Positions 51,999 through 59,722 of a DNA stretch of 64,000 nucleotides are shown here, piece after piece. This DNA is from Actinoplanes sichuanensis. Its GTDB lineage: Bacteria; Actinomycetota; Actinomycetes; Mycobacteriales; Micromonosporaceae. Location: positions 9,575,501 through 9,639,500 of the forward strand of contig NZ_AP028461.1 of NCBI RefSeq assembly GCF_033097365.1, in the 5' to 3' direction. How positions within the stretch are numbered: the stretch's first letter is position 1; every line of letters starts with the position of its first letter. The notes below the pieces were generated by a model, which saw only the letters and a program-made list of their open reading frames with translations, did no database searches and had not been told where the DNA came from. Made by a program: the position numbers and the translations under genes.

Positions 51999-52867
51999 TT
52001 CAGGAATGCCTCGATCGAGCGGTGCAGCCCGGCCGGGTCCAGGCCGTGAGCGCGGGCGTGGTCATGCCTGCTGCCGTACCGTCGCACCTCGGCGCGCCCG
52101 ACGCCCAGATGCAGCGACCGGTGCGGCAGCCCGCTCAGCGCCGCGCTGACCAGGTGGGCCGAGGTGCCCTCGGCGTAGGGCTCGACCACCACGATCTCGT
52201 CGCCGTTCAGGGCGGCGCGCAGACCGGCGGTGTCCAGCGGCCGAGGCGTGTGGGTGTAGGCCACCGTCACGTCCAGGTCGCGGGTCGCCTCCAGGACCGG
52301 ATCGAGCATCGGCCCGACCGCCACCACCAGCGGGCCACCGTGCCGCAGCACGCGCAGAGTGCCGCCGTCGAGGTGGGCGTGGCTGTTCTCCTGGGTGGAG
52401 AGGCGCACGTAGACCCGGTCGTCGTGCCGGGCAGCCGCGCGCAGGATCGGCGCCACCTCGTCGCGGTGGCCCGGCACATGCACGGTCCAGCCGTCGAGGG
52501 TGTCCAGCAGGGCCACGTCGCCCGGGGACTGGTGTGTGTAGCCTTCCGCGGCCGCGTCGTACGAGGCACCGATGCTGACCAGCACCGCGCCCACGTCCTG
52601 ATGCGCGAAGTCGAGCTTGATCTGCTCGTAGGTCCGGTCGATCAGGAACGGGGCGTACGAGTGCAGGAACGGCCGCATCCCGGTGAGCGCAAGCCCGCCA
52701 CCCACCCCGGCCATCAGCTGCTCCCGGATACCGACGTTGAGCACCCGGTCCGGATGGCGTCGTTGCGCCGCCGCGAACGAGTCGGCCGAGATGTCGGCGA
52801 GCACCAGGGCGGTCCGCGGATCCTCCTCGAGGATGGCGGTGGTGGTGGCGATGAACGTCTCCCTCAC
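51995..52867 (-). CDS. Transketolase, C-terminal subunit
   Basis: A 290-residue protein containing the pyrimidine-binding domain (RETFIATTTAILEEDPRTALVLADIS, VGIREQLMAGVGGGLALTGMRPF with the catalytic glutamate) and the C-terminal domain of a TPP enzyme. The GTG at 52867 overlaps the stop of the N-terminal subunit (GTGA), so the two subunits are made in coupled fashion. Such split transketolases are normal and not a frameshift. The substrate may differ from the pentose-phosphate enzyme. Confidence 0.88.
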   Translation of the reverse strand: MRETFIATTTAILEEDPRTALVLADISADSFAAAQRRHPDRVLNVGIREQLMAGVGGGLALTGMRPFLHSYAPFLIDRTYEQIKLDFAHQDVGAVLVSIGASYDAAAEGYTHQSPGDVALLDTLDGWTVHVPGHRDEVAPILRAAARHDDRVYVRLSTQENSHAHLDGGTLRVLRHGGPLVVAVGPMLDPVLEATRDLDVTVAYTHTPRPLDTAGLRAALNGDEIVVVEPYAEGTSAHLVSAALSGLPHRSLHLGVGRAEVRRYGSRHDHARAHGLDPAGLHRSIEAFLN

Positions 52868-53496
52868 AGCGCCGCCACCACCAGACGCGGCCGGTTCTCG
52901 ACGACGCGCAGGGACCGCTCGATCTCGTCGCGGTCGCGCCCGTTCACCACCGAGACACCCCAGTTCGGGAATCGCGCCGGGATGCCGCCGGGCCAGCCGT
53001 GTGTCGAACTCTGGTTGTCGATGACGATCGCGGTGATCGGCAGCCGGATCGCGGCGGCGTACGCGATCGCCTCGTGGTTGGAGCCCTCGTCCAGTTCCGC
53101 GTCGCCGAGCAGCACGAACGTCCGGGTGTCGAGGTAGCCCTGGGCGCGTAGGCCGAGCGCGGCCCCGACGGCGATGCCCAGTCCGTGGCCCAGTGATCCG
53201 GTGCCGACCTCGACACCGGGGACCAGCACCCGATCCGGGTGGTGGCCGAGCGGGCTGTCCCATCCGCCCATGTCGTCGAGCCACTCCTCGGGGAAGAAGC
53301 CCTTCGCGGCGAGCACCGCGTAGTACGCGGCCGGGCCGTGACCCTTCGACAGGAAGAATCGGTCGCGACCCGGATCATCGACGGTCTCCGGAGTGATTCT
53401 CAACACTCGGTCGTAGAGAACCCACAGCACATCCAGGGTGGAATGGGCGCTGGGGGAGTGTTTGACGTCCGCGGTGACTCGGCTCAGCAGCTTCAT
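52864..53496 (-). CDS. Transketolase, N-terminal subunit
   Basis: A 210-residue TPP-binding subunit. The TPP/Mg motif runs from GDAELDEGSNHEA to IDNQ, and KGHGPAAYYAVLA is the substrate-site helix. The usual GHPGG loop at the start is replaced by HSPSAHSTLD, so the enzyme diverges from standard transketolases. The ATG at 53496 is preferred; an upstream ATG at 53523 would lie inside the SoxR-type operator, and GTG 53478 is also possible. Divergent from the SoxR gene. Confidence 0.8.
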   Translation of the reverse strand: MKLLSRVTADVKHSPSAHSTLDVLWVLYDRVLRITPETVDDPGRDRFFLSKGHGPAAYYAVLAAKGFFPEEWLDDMGGWDSPLGHHPDRVLVPGVEVGTGSLGHGLGIAVGAALGLRAQGYLDTRTFVLLGDAELDEGSNHEAIAYAAAIRLPITAIVIDNQSSTHGWPGGIPARFPNWGVSVVNGRDRDEIERSLRVVENRPRLVVAAL

Positions 53497-53512
53497 GTGT
53501 CTAGGCTGCAAC

Positions 53513-53528
53513 TTGAAGTTCACTTCAA
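53513..53528. promoter_or_regulatory. SoxR/MerR-type operator
   Basis: TTGAAGT-TC-ACTTCAA: two perfect 7-base arms around a 2-base centre, lying in the short gap between the transketolase and SoxR genes. On the minus strand the sequence TTGAAG-N19-TAGACA has the long 19-base spacer typical of promoters activated by MerR-family regulators. Confidence 0.6.
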
Positions 53529-53542
53529 CTCAAGGGAGTCGC

Positions 53543-53986
53543 ATGGAGACGCTGACCATCGGCGAACTGTCCGCCCGTAGCGGAGTCGCGCCGTCGGCCC
53601 TGCGCTTCTACGAGCGGGAGGGGCTCATCCACGCCTCACGCACCAGCGGTAACCAGCGACGATACGACCGGGCCGAGCTGCGGCGGGTGTCGTTCATCAA
53701 AATCGCCCAGCAGGTCGGAGTGTCCCTCGACGAGGTCCGTGAGGCCCTGGACTCACTCCCGGAGAACCGGACCCCGACCAAGGCCGACTGGTCACGGCTG
53801 TCGGCCCGCTGGCGCTACCGGCTGCAGGAGCGGATCACCGTGCTCGAGCGGCTCCGGGACGAGCTCAGCGGCTGCATCGGCTGCGGTTGCCTGTCGTTGC
53901 AGAGGTGCAAACTGGCCAACCCCGGCGACCGGCTCGCCGCCCGCGGTACCGGCCCGCAGCGAATCCTCAACTCGGCCGCGTCCTGA
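53543..53986 (+). CDS. soxR: Redox-sensitive transcriptional activator SoxR
   Basis: A 147-residue MerR-family regulator. The N-terminal HTH is LTIGELSARSGVAPSALRFYEREGLI, then a dimerisation helix and the iron-sulfur motif C111, C114, C116, C122 (CX2CXCX5C) that binds the 2Fe-2S sensor cluster. Oxidation of the cluster by redox-active compounds triggers activation. GGGAG precedes the ATG. The operator just upstream lies between this gene and the divergent transketolase operon, which is therefore a likely target. Confidence 0.94.
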   Translation: METLTIGELSARSGVAPSALRFYEREGLIHASRTSGNQRRYDRAELRRVSFIKIAQQVGVSLDEVREALDSLPENRTPTKADWSRLSARWRYRLQERITVLERLRDELSGCIGCGCLSLQRCKLANPGDRLAARGTGPQRILNSAAS

Positions 53987-53989
53987 CTT

Positions 53990-54117
53990 TCGCTTCGCGG
54001 AGCCCTTCGCGCTTCCCGGACTGTCGCCGCTTTGCGGGAGGCCTTCGCTCTTCGCGGACCGTTGCCGCTTTGCGGGCCTTCACCCTGCTTCGCGGATCTT
54101 CACCCTGCTTCGCGGAC
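53990..54117. repeat. Degenerate GC-rich tandem repeat tract
   Basis: Repeated TTCGCGGA/CTTTGCGGG units between the convergent soxR and methyltransferase genes. It ends with two perfect 20-base copies of CTTCACCCTGCTTCGCGGAY (54078-54097 and 54098-54117). Older copies upstream are diverged. Probably replication slippage; it may also act as transcription end. Confidence 0.7.
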
Positions 54118-54119
54118 CT

Positions 54120-54749
54120 TCACGCCGCGAAGCGGAAGAACCGGTCGGTCGCGGTCAGCTCTCGCGGGCGGCCGGTGAACCGGTGCACCCCGACGGCGAA
54201 GAGCACGTCGTCGGGTGCGGTGAACGCCTGCTCCCGGAAACCCTCGTCGGCCAGCCAATCCCGGATCGACGGCGTCAGATCCGGGACGCGACGGGTCCGG
54301 GTCCAGATCACCGTCGCGCCGGCGGCGCACAACTGGGGCAGCATCGCGACGGTGGCGCGTACGTCGGTGTCGCTGATGTTGCCGAGCACCCCGGCCATCA
54401 GCACCAGATCGGCCGGAACCGCGCCTCGATAGACGGCCGGGTCGCCGGCGTCGCCCCGGACCACGGTCACCCCCGGCAGGCCCGCGGCGTGCTCCCGGGC
54501 CGCGGCCACGTTGCGCTCGTCGAACTCGATCAGGGTCGCCCGCACCCGCGCGGCATCGGCCCGCTCGGCCAGCACTCCGAGCAGATCATGGCCCTGCCCG
54601 GCACACATGCTCACCACGGACAACGCGGGCTCGGGCCGCTCGTCCAGCCACCGGGCGAGGTGGCCCTGAACCACCCGCAGCCGCCGGGCCAGCGGCGACC
54701 CGGGCTCGGCGTAGGGCCGATGCCACGCGTGCCAGTCCTTCGTGATCAA
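54120..54749 (-). CDS. Class I SAM-dependent methyltransferase family protein
   Basis: A 209-residue methyltransferase-fold protein. The SAM-binding motif is VVSMCAGQGHDLLGVL (about residues 42-57), with IEFDE at the acidic loop and VVRGDAGD, LVLMAGVLGNI and TVIWTRTRR downstream. The only reasonable start is the TTG at 54749, one base after the 3' end of tRNA-Ser; no ATG or GTG exists in frame before the motif. It lacks a ribosome site except in the tRNA. Its product modifies an unknown substrate. Confidence 0.75.
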   Translation of the reverse strand: MITKDWHAWHRPYAEPGSPLARRLRVVQGHLARWLDERPEPALSVVSMCAGQGHDLLGVLAERADAARVRATLIEFDERNVAAAREHAAGLPGVTVVRGDAGDPAVYRGAVPADLVLMAGVLGNISDTDVRATVAMLPQLCAAGATVIWTRTRRVPDLTPSIRDWLADEGFREQAFTAPDDVLFAVGVHRFTGRPRELTATDRFFRFAA

Positions 54750-54750
54750 G

Positions 54751-54835
54751 CGGAGGGCGTGGGATTCGAACCCACGATGAGTTTCCCCATACCGGTTTTC
54801 AAGACCGGCGCCATCGGCCACTAGGCGAGCCCTCC
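54751..54835 (-). tRNA. tRNA-Ser(UGA)
   Basis: An 85-base tRNA on the minus strand. The acceptor stem GGAGGGC pairs with GCCCTCC, the anticodon stem CCGGT/ACCGG holds the loop CTTGAAA with anticodon TGA, the long variable arm of a serine tRNA follows, and the T-loop is TTCGAAT. The discriminator is G. CCA is not encoded. It reads UCA and related serine codons. Confidence 0.95.
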
Positions 54836-54889
54836 CGTAGTGCGGCTCCAGTCTGCCACCCGCGCTTGGATCGTGTCGTACCGGTGGGG

Positions 54890-54895
54890 CAGAGT
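54890..54895 (+). promoter_or_regulatory. -10-like box of the quinone oxidoreductase gene
   Basis: CAGAGT followed by seven bases and the ATG at 54903. It lies in the gap between divergent tRNA-Ser and this gene. Confidence 0.4.
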
Positions 54896-54902
54896 CGGCC
54901 GT

Positions 54903-55865
54903 ATGCGCGCGATCGTGATCGAGGACAAGCAGTTGGTCTGGGCCGAGGTTCCGGATCCGGAGGCGGCCGAAGGCGAGGTCGTCGTCGACGTCACCGCGTC
55001 GGCGGTCAACCGGGCGGACGTTCTGCAGCGGCAGGGCTTCTATCCGCCGCCGCCCGGTGCGCCCGCCTATCCGGGGCTGGAGTGCTCCGGGGTGATCAGC
55101 GCGGTCGGGCCGGGCGTCGCCGGGCACCACGTGGGTGAGCGGGTGTGCGCGTTGCTCGCCGGGGGCGGCTATGCGGAGCGGGTGGTGGTTCCGGCCGGGC
55201 AACTGCTGCCGGTTCCGGCCGGGTTGTCGCTGGTCGAGGCGGCGTCACTGCCTGAGGTCGCGTGCACGGTCTGGTCCAACGTGGTGGATCGGGACCGGCT
55301 GCGTCCGGGCGAGACGTTGCTGGTGCACGGCGGTGGCAGCGGGATCGGCACGTTCGCCGTGCAACTGGGGGCCGCGCTGGGCGCGAAAGTCCTGGTCACC
55401 GCACGAGAGAGCAAACACGAGAGGCTGCGCACGCTCGGCGCCGATCTGGCGATCGACTATCAAAAAGACGATTTTGTACGGTCGACCCTGCACCACACCG
55501 ACGGAAGAGGCGCTGACGTCGTCCTGGACATCATGGGAGCGAAGTACCTGGCCCGTAACATCGAGGCGCTCGCGCCGGACGGCCGGATCACGGTGATCGG
55601 CATGCAGGGTGGCCGGACCGCCGAGCTGGACCTGGGTGCGCTGATGGCGAAACGGGGCCGGGTGTCGTCGACGTCGTTGCGGGCCCGGTCGGCCGCGGAC
55701 AAGGCACGGATCGTGACGGGCGTCCGGGATCAGGTGTGGCCGCTGGTGGCCGCAGGACTGATCAAGCCGATCGTGCACAGCACGTTCCCGCTGGCGGAGG
55801 CGGCCGCGGCGCACGAGTTGCTGGAGTCGAACGACCACTTCGGCAAGATCCTGCTGCAGCGCTGA
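54903..55865 (+). CDS. NAD(P)H-quinone oxidoreductase, zinc-independent MDR family
   Basis: A 320-residue medium-chain reductase resembling the PIG3/quinone oxidoreductase subfamily. The N-terminal catalytic domain has AVNRADVLQRQGFYPPPPGAPAYPGLECSG, the nucleotide-binding GGGSGIGTFAVQLG, and no zinc ligands. It reduces quinones with NADPH, possibly in redox defence. Standard length. Divergent from tRNA-Ser. Confidence 0.93.
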   Translation: MRAIVIEDKQLVWAEVPDPEAAEGEVVVDVTASAVNRADVLQRQGFYPPPPGAPAYPGLECSGVISAVGPGVAGHHVGERVCALLAGGGYAERVVVPAGQLLPVPAGLSLVEAASLPEVACTVWSNVVDRDRLRPGETLLVHGGGSGIGTFAVQLGAALGAKVLVTARESKHERLRTLGADLAIDYQKDDFVRSTLHHTDGRGADVVLDIMGAKYLARNIEALAPDGRITVIGMQGGRTAELDLGALMAKRGRVSSTSLRARSAADKARIVTGVRDQVWPLVAAGLIKPIVHSTFPLAEAAAAHELLESNDHFGKILLQR

Positions 55866-56037
55866 CCGGACTTCACTCTTCCCGGGGGATCTCGACTCTT
55901 TCGGGGGTCCACAACGGGGTCATATGACCGATAAGGTCGTATATGCGGCGAGTCGCAGCCGCATCCGGCCGCACCATCCCCAGCATGGACGGACAGCGCG
56001 TCCGACATCCGGGCGCGCTCCGACCGGAGGGGACACC

Positions 56038-56640
56038 GTGACGTACGCGCCGCATCGTTCCGCGCCCGCCGCTCACCGGGCGCCCGCCCGCCGGGCATCG
56101 CCCCGCGAGGACGGGGTCGACGTGCACCCGTTGCGCACGAGGCTCTGGATCGCCGGCGGAGTCGCCGTCTCGGCCGCCCTGATCGCCTTCGGAGTGTGGG
56201 CGGTGGTGACCACCCCGGCCACCGTCGTCGTGACGGTCGCCGACCCGGGCGACATCCCGGCCGCCGATTTCGGTTTCGAAGTGACCGGGCTGCGCTGCGG
56301 CGTCGAGTCGATCGGCCCGGAAGGGATGGCCGAGAAGGCCGCCGGACAATTCTGTCTGGTCGACCTCGAGGTGACGAACAACGGCGGCGAGCCGAAACTG
56401 TTCGACAGTGGCGCGCAGCGCGTCCAGGACACCAACGGAGTAGCCTACGCCGTCGCCGATCAGGCCGCGGTGTTTCTCAACGAAGGCAGTCCGTCGCTGC
56501 TCGCCGAGGTCGAGCCGGGCGAGACGGTGACCGGTGTGCTGCCCTTCGATGTGCCCTCTGACGTGCGCCTACGTGAGGCCACGCTGACCGGGGCGATGTC
56601 CACTCCGGGCGTACGCGTGATGTTGCCCGATCCCCGCTGA
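56038..56640 (+). CDS. DUF4352 domain-containing membrane-anchored protein
   Basis: A 200-residue protein. A basic N-terminus is followed by one membrane helix (about residues 37-60) and an external immunoglobulin-like DUF4352 domain (FEVTGLRCGVESIGPEG, CLVDLEVTNNGGEPKLFDSGAQRVQDTNGVAYAVAD). The GTG at 56038 is chosen for GGAGGGG five bases upstream. Function unknown. The next gene encodes a secreted peptidase. Confidence 0.82.
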   Translation: MTYAPHRSAPAAHRAPARRASPREDGVDVHPLRTRLWIAGGVAVSAALIAFGVWAVVTTPATVVVTVADPGDIPAADFGFEVTGLRCGVESIGPEGMAEKAAGQFCLVDLEVTNNGGEPKLFDSGAQRVQDTNGVAYAVADQAAVFLNEGSPSLLAEVEPGETVTGVLPFDVPSDVRLREATLTGAMSTPGVRVMLPDPR

Positions 56641-56663
56641 AAGCGGCGTTTATCGGTTCGTGA

Positions 56664-56694
56664 TCGGGGATCAATTATGTGAATCACACCCCGA
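56664..56694 (+). terminator. Hairpin after the DUF4352 gene
   Basis: TCGGGG (56664-56669) and CCCCGA (56689-56694) form a 6-base stem around a 19-base AT-rich loop containing a smaller GAT/ATC pair. It could be a terminator or part of the leader of the next gene. Confidence 0.35.
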
Positions 56695-56848
56695 CGGATT
56701 CGATGTTGTGTTGGCATGGTCCACGGAATACGCACGGTTGTCCGGGTTCCCATTGCCCACCTTCGACGGCGGCTTAAACGTGGCGGCGGCATCGGCCACG
56801 TTCGGATGGGATTCGCGTGAGTGCCCCGGGCCTATTTCGGAGGCAACA

Positions 56849-57790
56849 CTGCACGGTTCGTCCACCCGGCGGGTGCTCACCGCCGGCGCGCTAGCGCTGG
56901 CTGTCATCGCACCGGCCCCAGAACAGGCCGAGCACGGCACGGACGCGGTGAGCACACCGCTTCAGGCCCTGCCGGCCACACCAGAACTCGCGGACCACCC
57001 ACTGGGCGCGGAGATCCAGAAGCGACAGCTCGGCAAGTCGGCGCCGGATGCGGCGCAGGCGCCGTGGACCCGGCTCCGCGAACTCCGGTTCGACGCCGGG
57101 TTCGAGGCGGCACCGGTACGTGACGGGCTGGAGGCCCGCGCGGCGGCCGCCGAACGCGTGTCACGCGCCCTGCCGCGGCGGGCCGTCACGGTGAGCAGGC
57201 CCTCGGTCCGGGTCCGGCCGTCGCCGGTCTCCCGCCGTCCCGCCGTCCTCGCCCGTCAGGCCGTCCGGGTCGCTGAGCGCCCGGCCGCCCGGGAGATCCG
57301 TACGACACGCGTGGCACGCCCCACACGGGCCCAGACGGCGCGTCCGGTGCGGAAGCGGGTAACCGTCCAGCAGAGGCGGGTGACCGTGGATCGTGGCGCC
57401 GTACGACGGAGCGCCCGCAGCACCACGGTGCGGAGTCTCGGGTCGTCCACCGCCTCACGGGACATGCGTGCGGTCATCGCGTACGCCAAGTCCCAGGTCG
57501 GCAAGCGCTACGTGCGTGGCGGCGAGGGCGCGAGCGGCTTCGACTGCTCCGGGCTCACCAAACGGGCGTACGCGAAAGCCGGTCTGAGCCTGCCGCACTC
57601 GTCCGGCGGACAGGCCCGGAGGGCCAGGTCGGTCTCGCGGTCACAGGCCCGTCCGGGTGATCTCGTGGTCGGCCGCGGGCATGTGGGCATCTACATGGGC
57701 AACGGGATGATGATCGACGCGGGGAACAGCCGTACCGGGGTGGTCTACCGCAAGGTGTACCGAGGGCTGTCGGTCTCCCGGCTGAACTGA
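56849..57790 (+). CDS. Secreted NlpC/P60 peptidase (C40), probable CTG start
   Basis: A 313-residue endopeptidase for peptidoglycan. A signal peptide (STRRVLTAGALALAVIAPAPE) is followed by a basic Arg/Pro/Val-rich linker (about residues 90-200) and the C-terminal C40 domain with C233 (FDCSGL) and H278 (RGHVGIY). The start is ambiguous: no ATG or GTG has a ribosome site, but GGAGG (56839-56843) lies five bases before a CTG at 56849, which would give a normal signal peptide. Other in-frame starts are GTG 56660 and GTG 56780. Confidence 0.75.
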   Translation: MHGSSTRRVLTAGALALAVIAPAPEQAEHGTDAVSTPLQALPATPELADHPLGAEIQKRQLGKSAPDAAQAPWTRLRELRFDAGFEAAPVRDGLEARAAAAERVSRALPRRAVTVSRPSVRVRPSPVSRRPAVLARQAVRVAERPAAREIRTTRVARPTRAQTARPVRKRVTVQQRRVTVDRGAVRRSARSTTVRSLGSSTASRDMRAVIAYAKSQVGKRYVRGGEGASGFDCSGLTKRAYAKAGLSLPHSSGGQARRARSVSRSQARPGDLVVGRGHVGIYMGNGMMIDAGNSRTGVVYRKVYRGLSVSRLN

Positions 57791-58113
57791 TCCGGGCCGG
57801 TACACACACGGCCGGAACAGCAGTCAGCACCCGCCAAGACCTGACGGGTGCCGACTCGCTGATCGCCGCGGCTTCTGCGCGACGACCGATCGCAACCAGG
57901 CGCGGGGATCTCGGCCGCACACACCCGGTCGGATGTCTGACAGAAGCATTCCCGAGGGCGGGTCGACCCATGCGCACCACCTGTGCGTTTACCCGTACGA
58001 GTGACCACGCTTGGTGATGGGGACGAAAGGCGCTCGACACGTCGAACGGTTAGTCTCTGCCCATCGTGGGAAAACCGGATCAGTTTCAGTGACCACGCCG
58101 CCGGAGGCCCATC
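57791..58113. promoter_or_regulatory. Gap between NlpC/P60 and PEBP genes
   Basis: 323 bases without a gene. Directly after the stop is a small hairpin (57791-57799 with 57810-57817), then a second one (GCACCCG 57827-57833 with CGGGTGC 57845-57851); these probably end the NlpC transcript. A GGAGG site precedes the PEBP ATG. I see nothing else that I can name. Confidence 0.5.
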
Positions 58114-58644
58114 ATGAGTCTTGACCGCGCCACGGCGCCCGATCCCTACGATGTTCTGCCACCGGTCCCGTCTTTCACGGTGACCAGCACGGACATGACG
58201 GACGGGCAGCCCCTCGACGAGCTCTACGTGCACACCAGTGTCGGCGGGAAGAACCTGTCGCCGCAGCTCTCCTGGTCCGGCTTCCCGCCCGAGACCCGCG
58301 GCTTCGTGGTCACCTGCTTCGACCCCGACGCACCGACGGGCAGTGGCTTCTGGCACTGGGTGCTGGTGAACCTGCCGGTCTCGGTGACGTCGCTGGAGCG
58401 CGGGGTGGACCCGCTGCCGGAGGGCGCGTTCTGCGTGCGCAGCGACTACGGCGACCGTGCTTATGGTGGCTCGGCGCCGCCGCCCGGCGACCGCCCGCAT
58501 CGGTATGTGTTCGCGGTGCACGCGATCGACGTCGACCGTCTCGAGGTGACACCCGACGCGTCACCCGCCTACGTCGGTTTCAACCTCGCGTTCCACACCC
58601 TCGCCCGGGCCACGATCCGGCCGACCTTCCAGGTGCGGGGCTGA
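58114..58644 (+). CDS. YbhB/YbcL family Raf kinase inhibitor-like protein (PEBP)
   Basis: A 176-residue phosphatidylethanolamine-binding-protein-fold protein. Typical motifs are FDPDAPTGSGFWHWVLVNLP, GGSAPPPGDRPHRYVFAVHAID and FNLAFHTLARATI. The biochemical role in bacteria is unknown. GGAGG lies seven bases before the ATG. Confidence 0.93.
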   Translation: MSLDRATAPDPYDVLPPVPSFTVTSTDMTDGQPLDELYVHTSVGGKNLSPQLSWSGFPPETRGFVVTCFDPDAPTGSGFWHWVLVNLPVSVTSLERGVDPLPEGAFCVRSDYGDRAYGGSAPPPGDRPHRYVFAVHAIDVDRLEVTPDASPAYVGFNLAFHTLARATIRPTFQVRG

Positions 58645-58690
58645 GTCAGACGACCCGACCCTCCAGGTGTGGGGCTCTGAGGCAGACAAA

Positions 58691-58719
58691 AAGGCCGCCG
58701 GCACCGAGCCGGCGGCCTT
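58691..58719. terminator. Strong bidirectional terminator
   Basis: A 12-base perfect stem (58691-58702 with 58708-58719) and a 5-base loop, preceded by AAA on the plus strand, giving a U-run for the minus-strand methyltransferase transcript. It also lies after the convergent PEBP gene. Confidence 0.85.
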
Positions 58720-58731
58720 GATGACCGTGGA

Positions 58732-59445
58732 TCACTGAGGCGAGCGCGCCACACAGAAGACCGACTGGCCGAACGGCGGCCGGACGATACGCTCGGCGGC
58801 CTTGGTCACCGGCAGCACCAGCGAGTCGTACACCTTCACCATCGGCCCCTCCTTCGGGGCGAGCTTGAAGATGCTGGTCGCGGTGTAGTAGCCGAGCAGA
58901 CCCAACGCGTTCGCGTAGTGGACCTTCTCGATCTCCAGGCCGGCCTCGACGAAGGCGGCGCTCAGCGTCTTCTTCGTGTAGCGGCGGATGTGCCCGGTGG
59001 CGATGTCCACCTGGCTCATCGCGAACATGAACGCCGGGACGATGATGATCACCTTGCCGCCCGGGCGGACCAGCTCCTTCATGCTGCGCAGCGCGCCGAC
59101 ATGGTCCTCGATGTGCTCGAGCACGTTGTAGGAGACGGCGGCGCTGTACTCCCCCGCGGGGTTCTCGACCGGAAGCAGCATCTGCTTCACGTCGATGTTC
59201 GAATACTCCGCCATCCGCTCCTTGAGCAGGACGAGACGGTCCGGGTCGGCCTCGGTCGCGGTGAACTTCGGCAGATGCTCGGCCCACTCGATCGCGTAGT
59301 CGCCGAGACCGCTACCGATCTCGATGGGGTTGTCCCCCAGGTGCGGGAGAGCGAGCTCGACGAACCACCTGCGGTGGTTGACCGCGGTGGCGAGGCCTTC
59401 GAGCACTTCGGACTGGATCCGCTGGTCTCCAGTGATGTCTGCCAT
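58732..59445 (-). CDS. Class I SAM-dependent methyltransferase
   Basis: A 237-residue methyltransferase with a complete type-11-like SAM fold: PIEIGSGLGDYAIEW as motif I, FTATEADPDRLVLL as motif II, YNVLEHIEDHVGALRSM, and RPGGKVIIIVPAFMFAMSQVD. A C-terminal hydrophobic stretch (GLLGYYTATSIFKLA) suggests loose membrane association, as in glycolipid or polysaccharide methyltransferases. Divergent from a polymer-type membrane protein. Confidence 0.85.
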   Translation of the reverse strand: MADITGDQRIQSEVLEGLATAVNHRRWFVELALPHLGDNPIEIGSGLGDYAIEWAEHLPKFTATEADPDRLVLLKERMAEYSNIDVKQMLLPVENPAGEYSAAVSYNVLEHIEDHVGALRSMKELVRPGGKVIIIVPAFMFAMSQVDIATGHIRRYTKKTLSAAFVEAGLEIEKVHYANALGLLGYYTATSIFKLAPKEGPMVKVYDSLVLPVTKAAERIVRPPFGQSVFCVARSPQ

Positions 59446-59722
59446 AGGTGAGGTTCCCTCGTCTTGCCGTTCCGAGTGACAGCGGGACCGATGAAGTTAA
59501 CCATCTAGAGCGCCTAACCGAAAGTTGACCGCTGGTCACCACCGATTTTTTGGCCTGATTGAGACATGGGTAGGGCAAGTACTCGGACGGGTTACCCCGC
59601 AGGGAGTTCACAGGTTCGACACCTGCTTGGACACGCGGAAAACACGCGTACATATCGGCTCTATCACGCCTGGGTCGCACACCGCTGGCTTCTCGTAAAC
59701 CTCGGTTAGGGTGGCCGATGCT
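59446..59722. promoter_or_regulatory. Divergent gap between methyltransferase and GT-C-like gene
   Basis: 277 bases without a gene. It contains the -10 box TAGGGT of the GT-C-like gene and a TTGACC at 59525-59530 as a possible -35. I see no operator, repeat or RNA. Confidence 0.4.

Noticed and set aside
51995..53496. Frameshifted transketolase
   Set aside because: The two parts have separate starts with a GTGA overlap and split at the normal domain boundary. Two-subunit transketolases are a known natural form.
56641..56848. c-di-AMP (ydaO) riboswitch before the NlpC/P60 gene
   Set aside because: Such switches are common before actinobacterial wall hydrolases, but I cannot find the conserved ydaO core motifs here. 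Only a small hairpin is visible.
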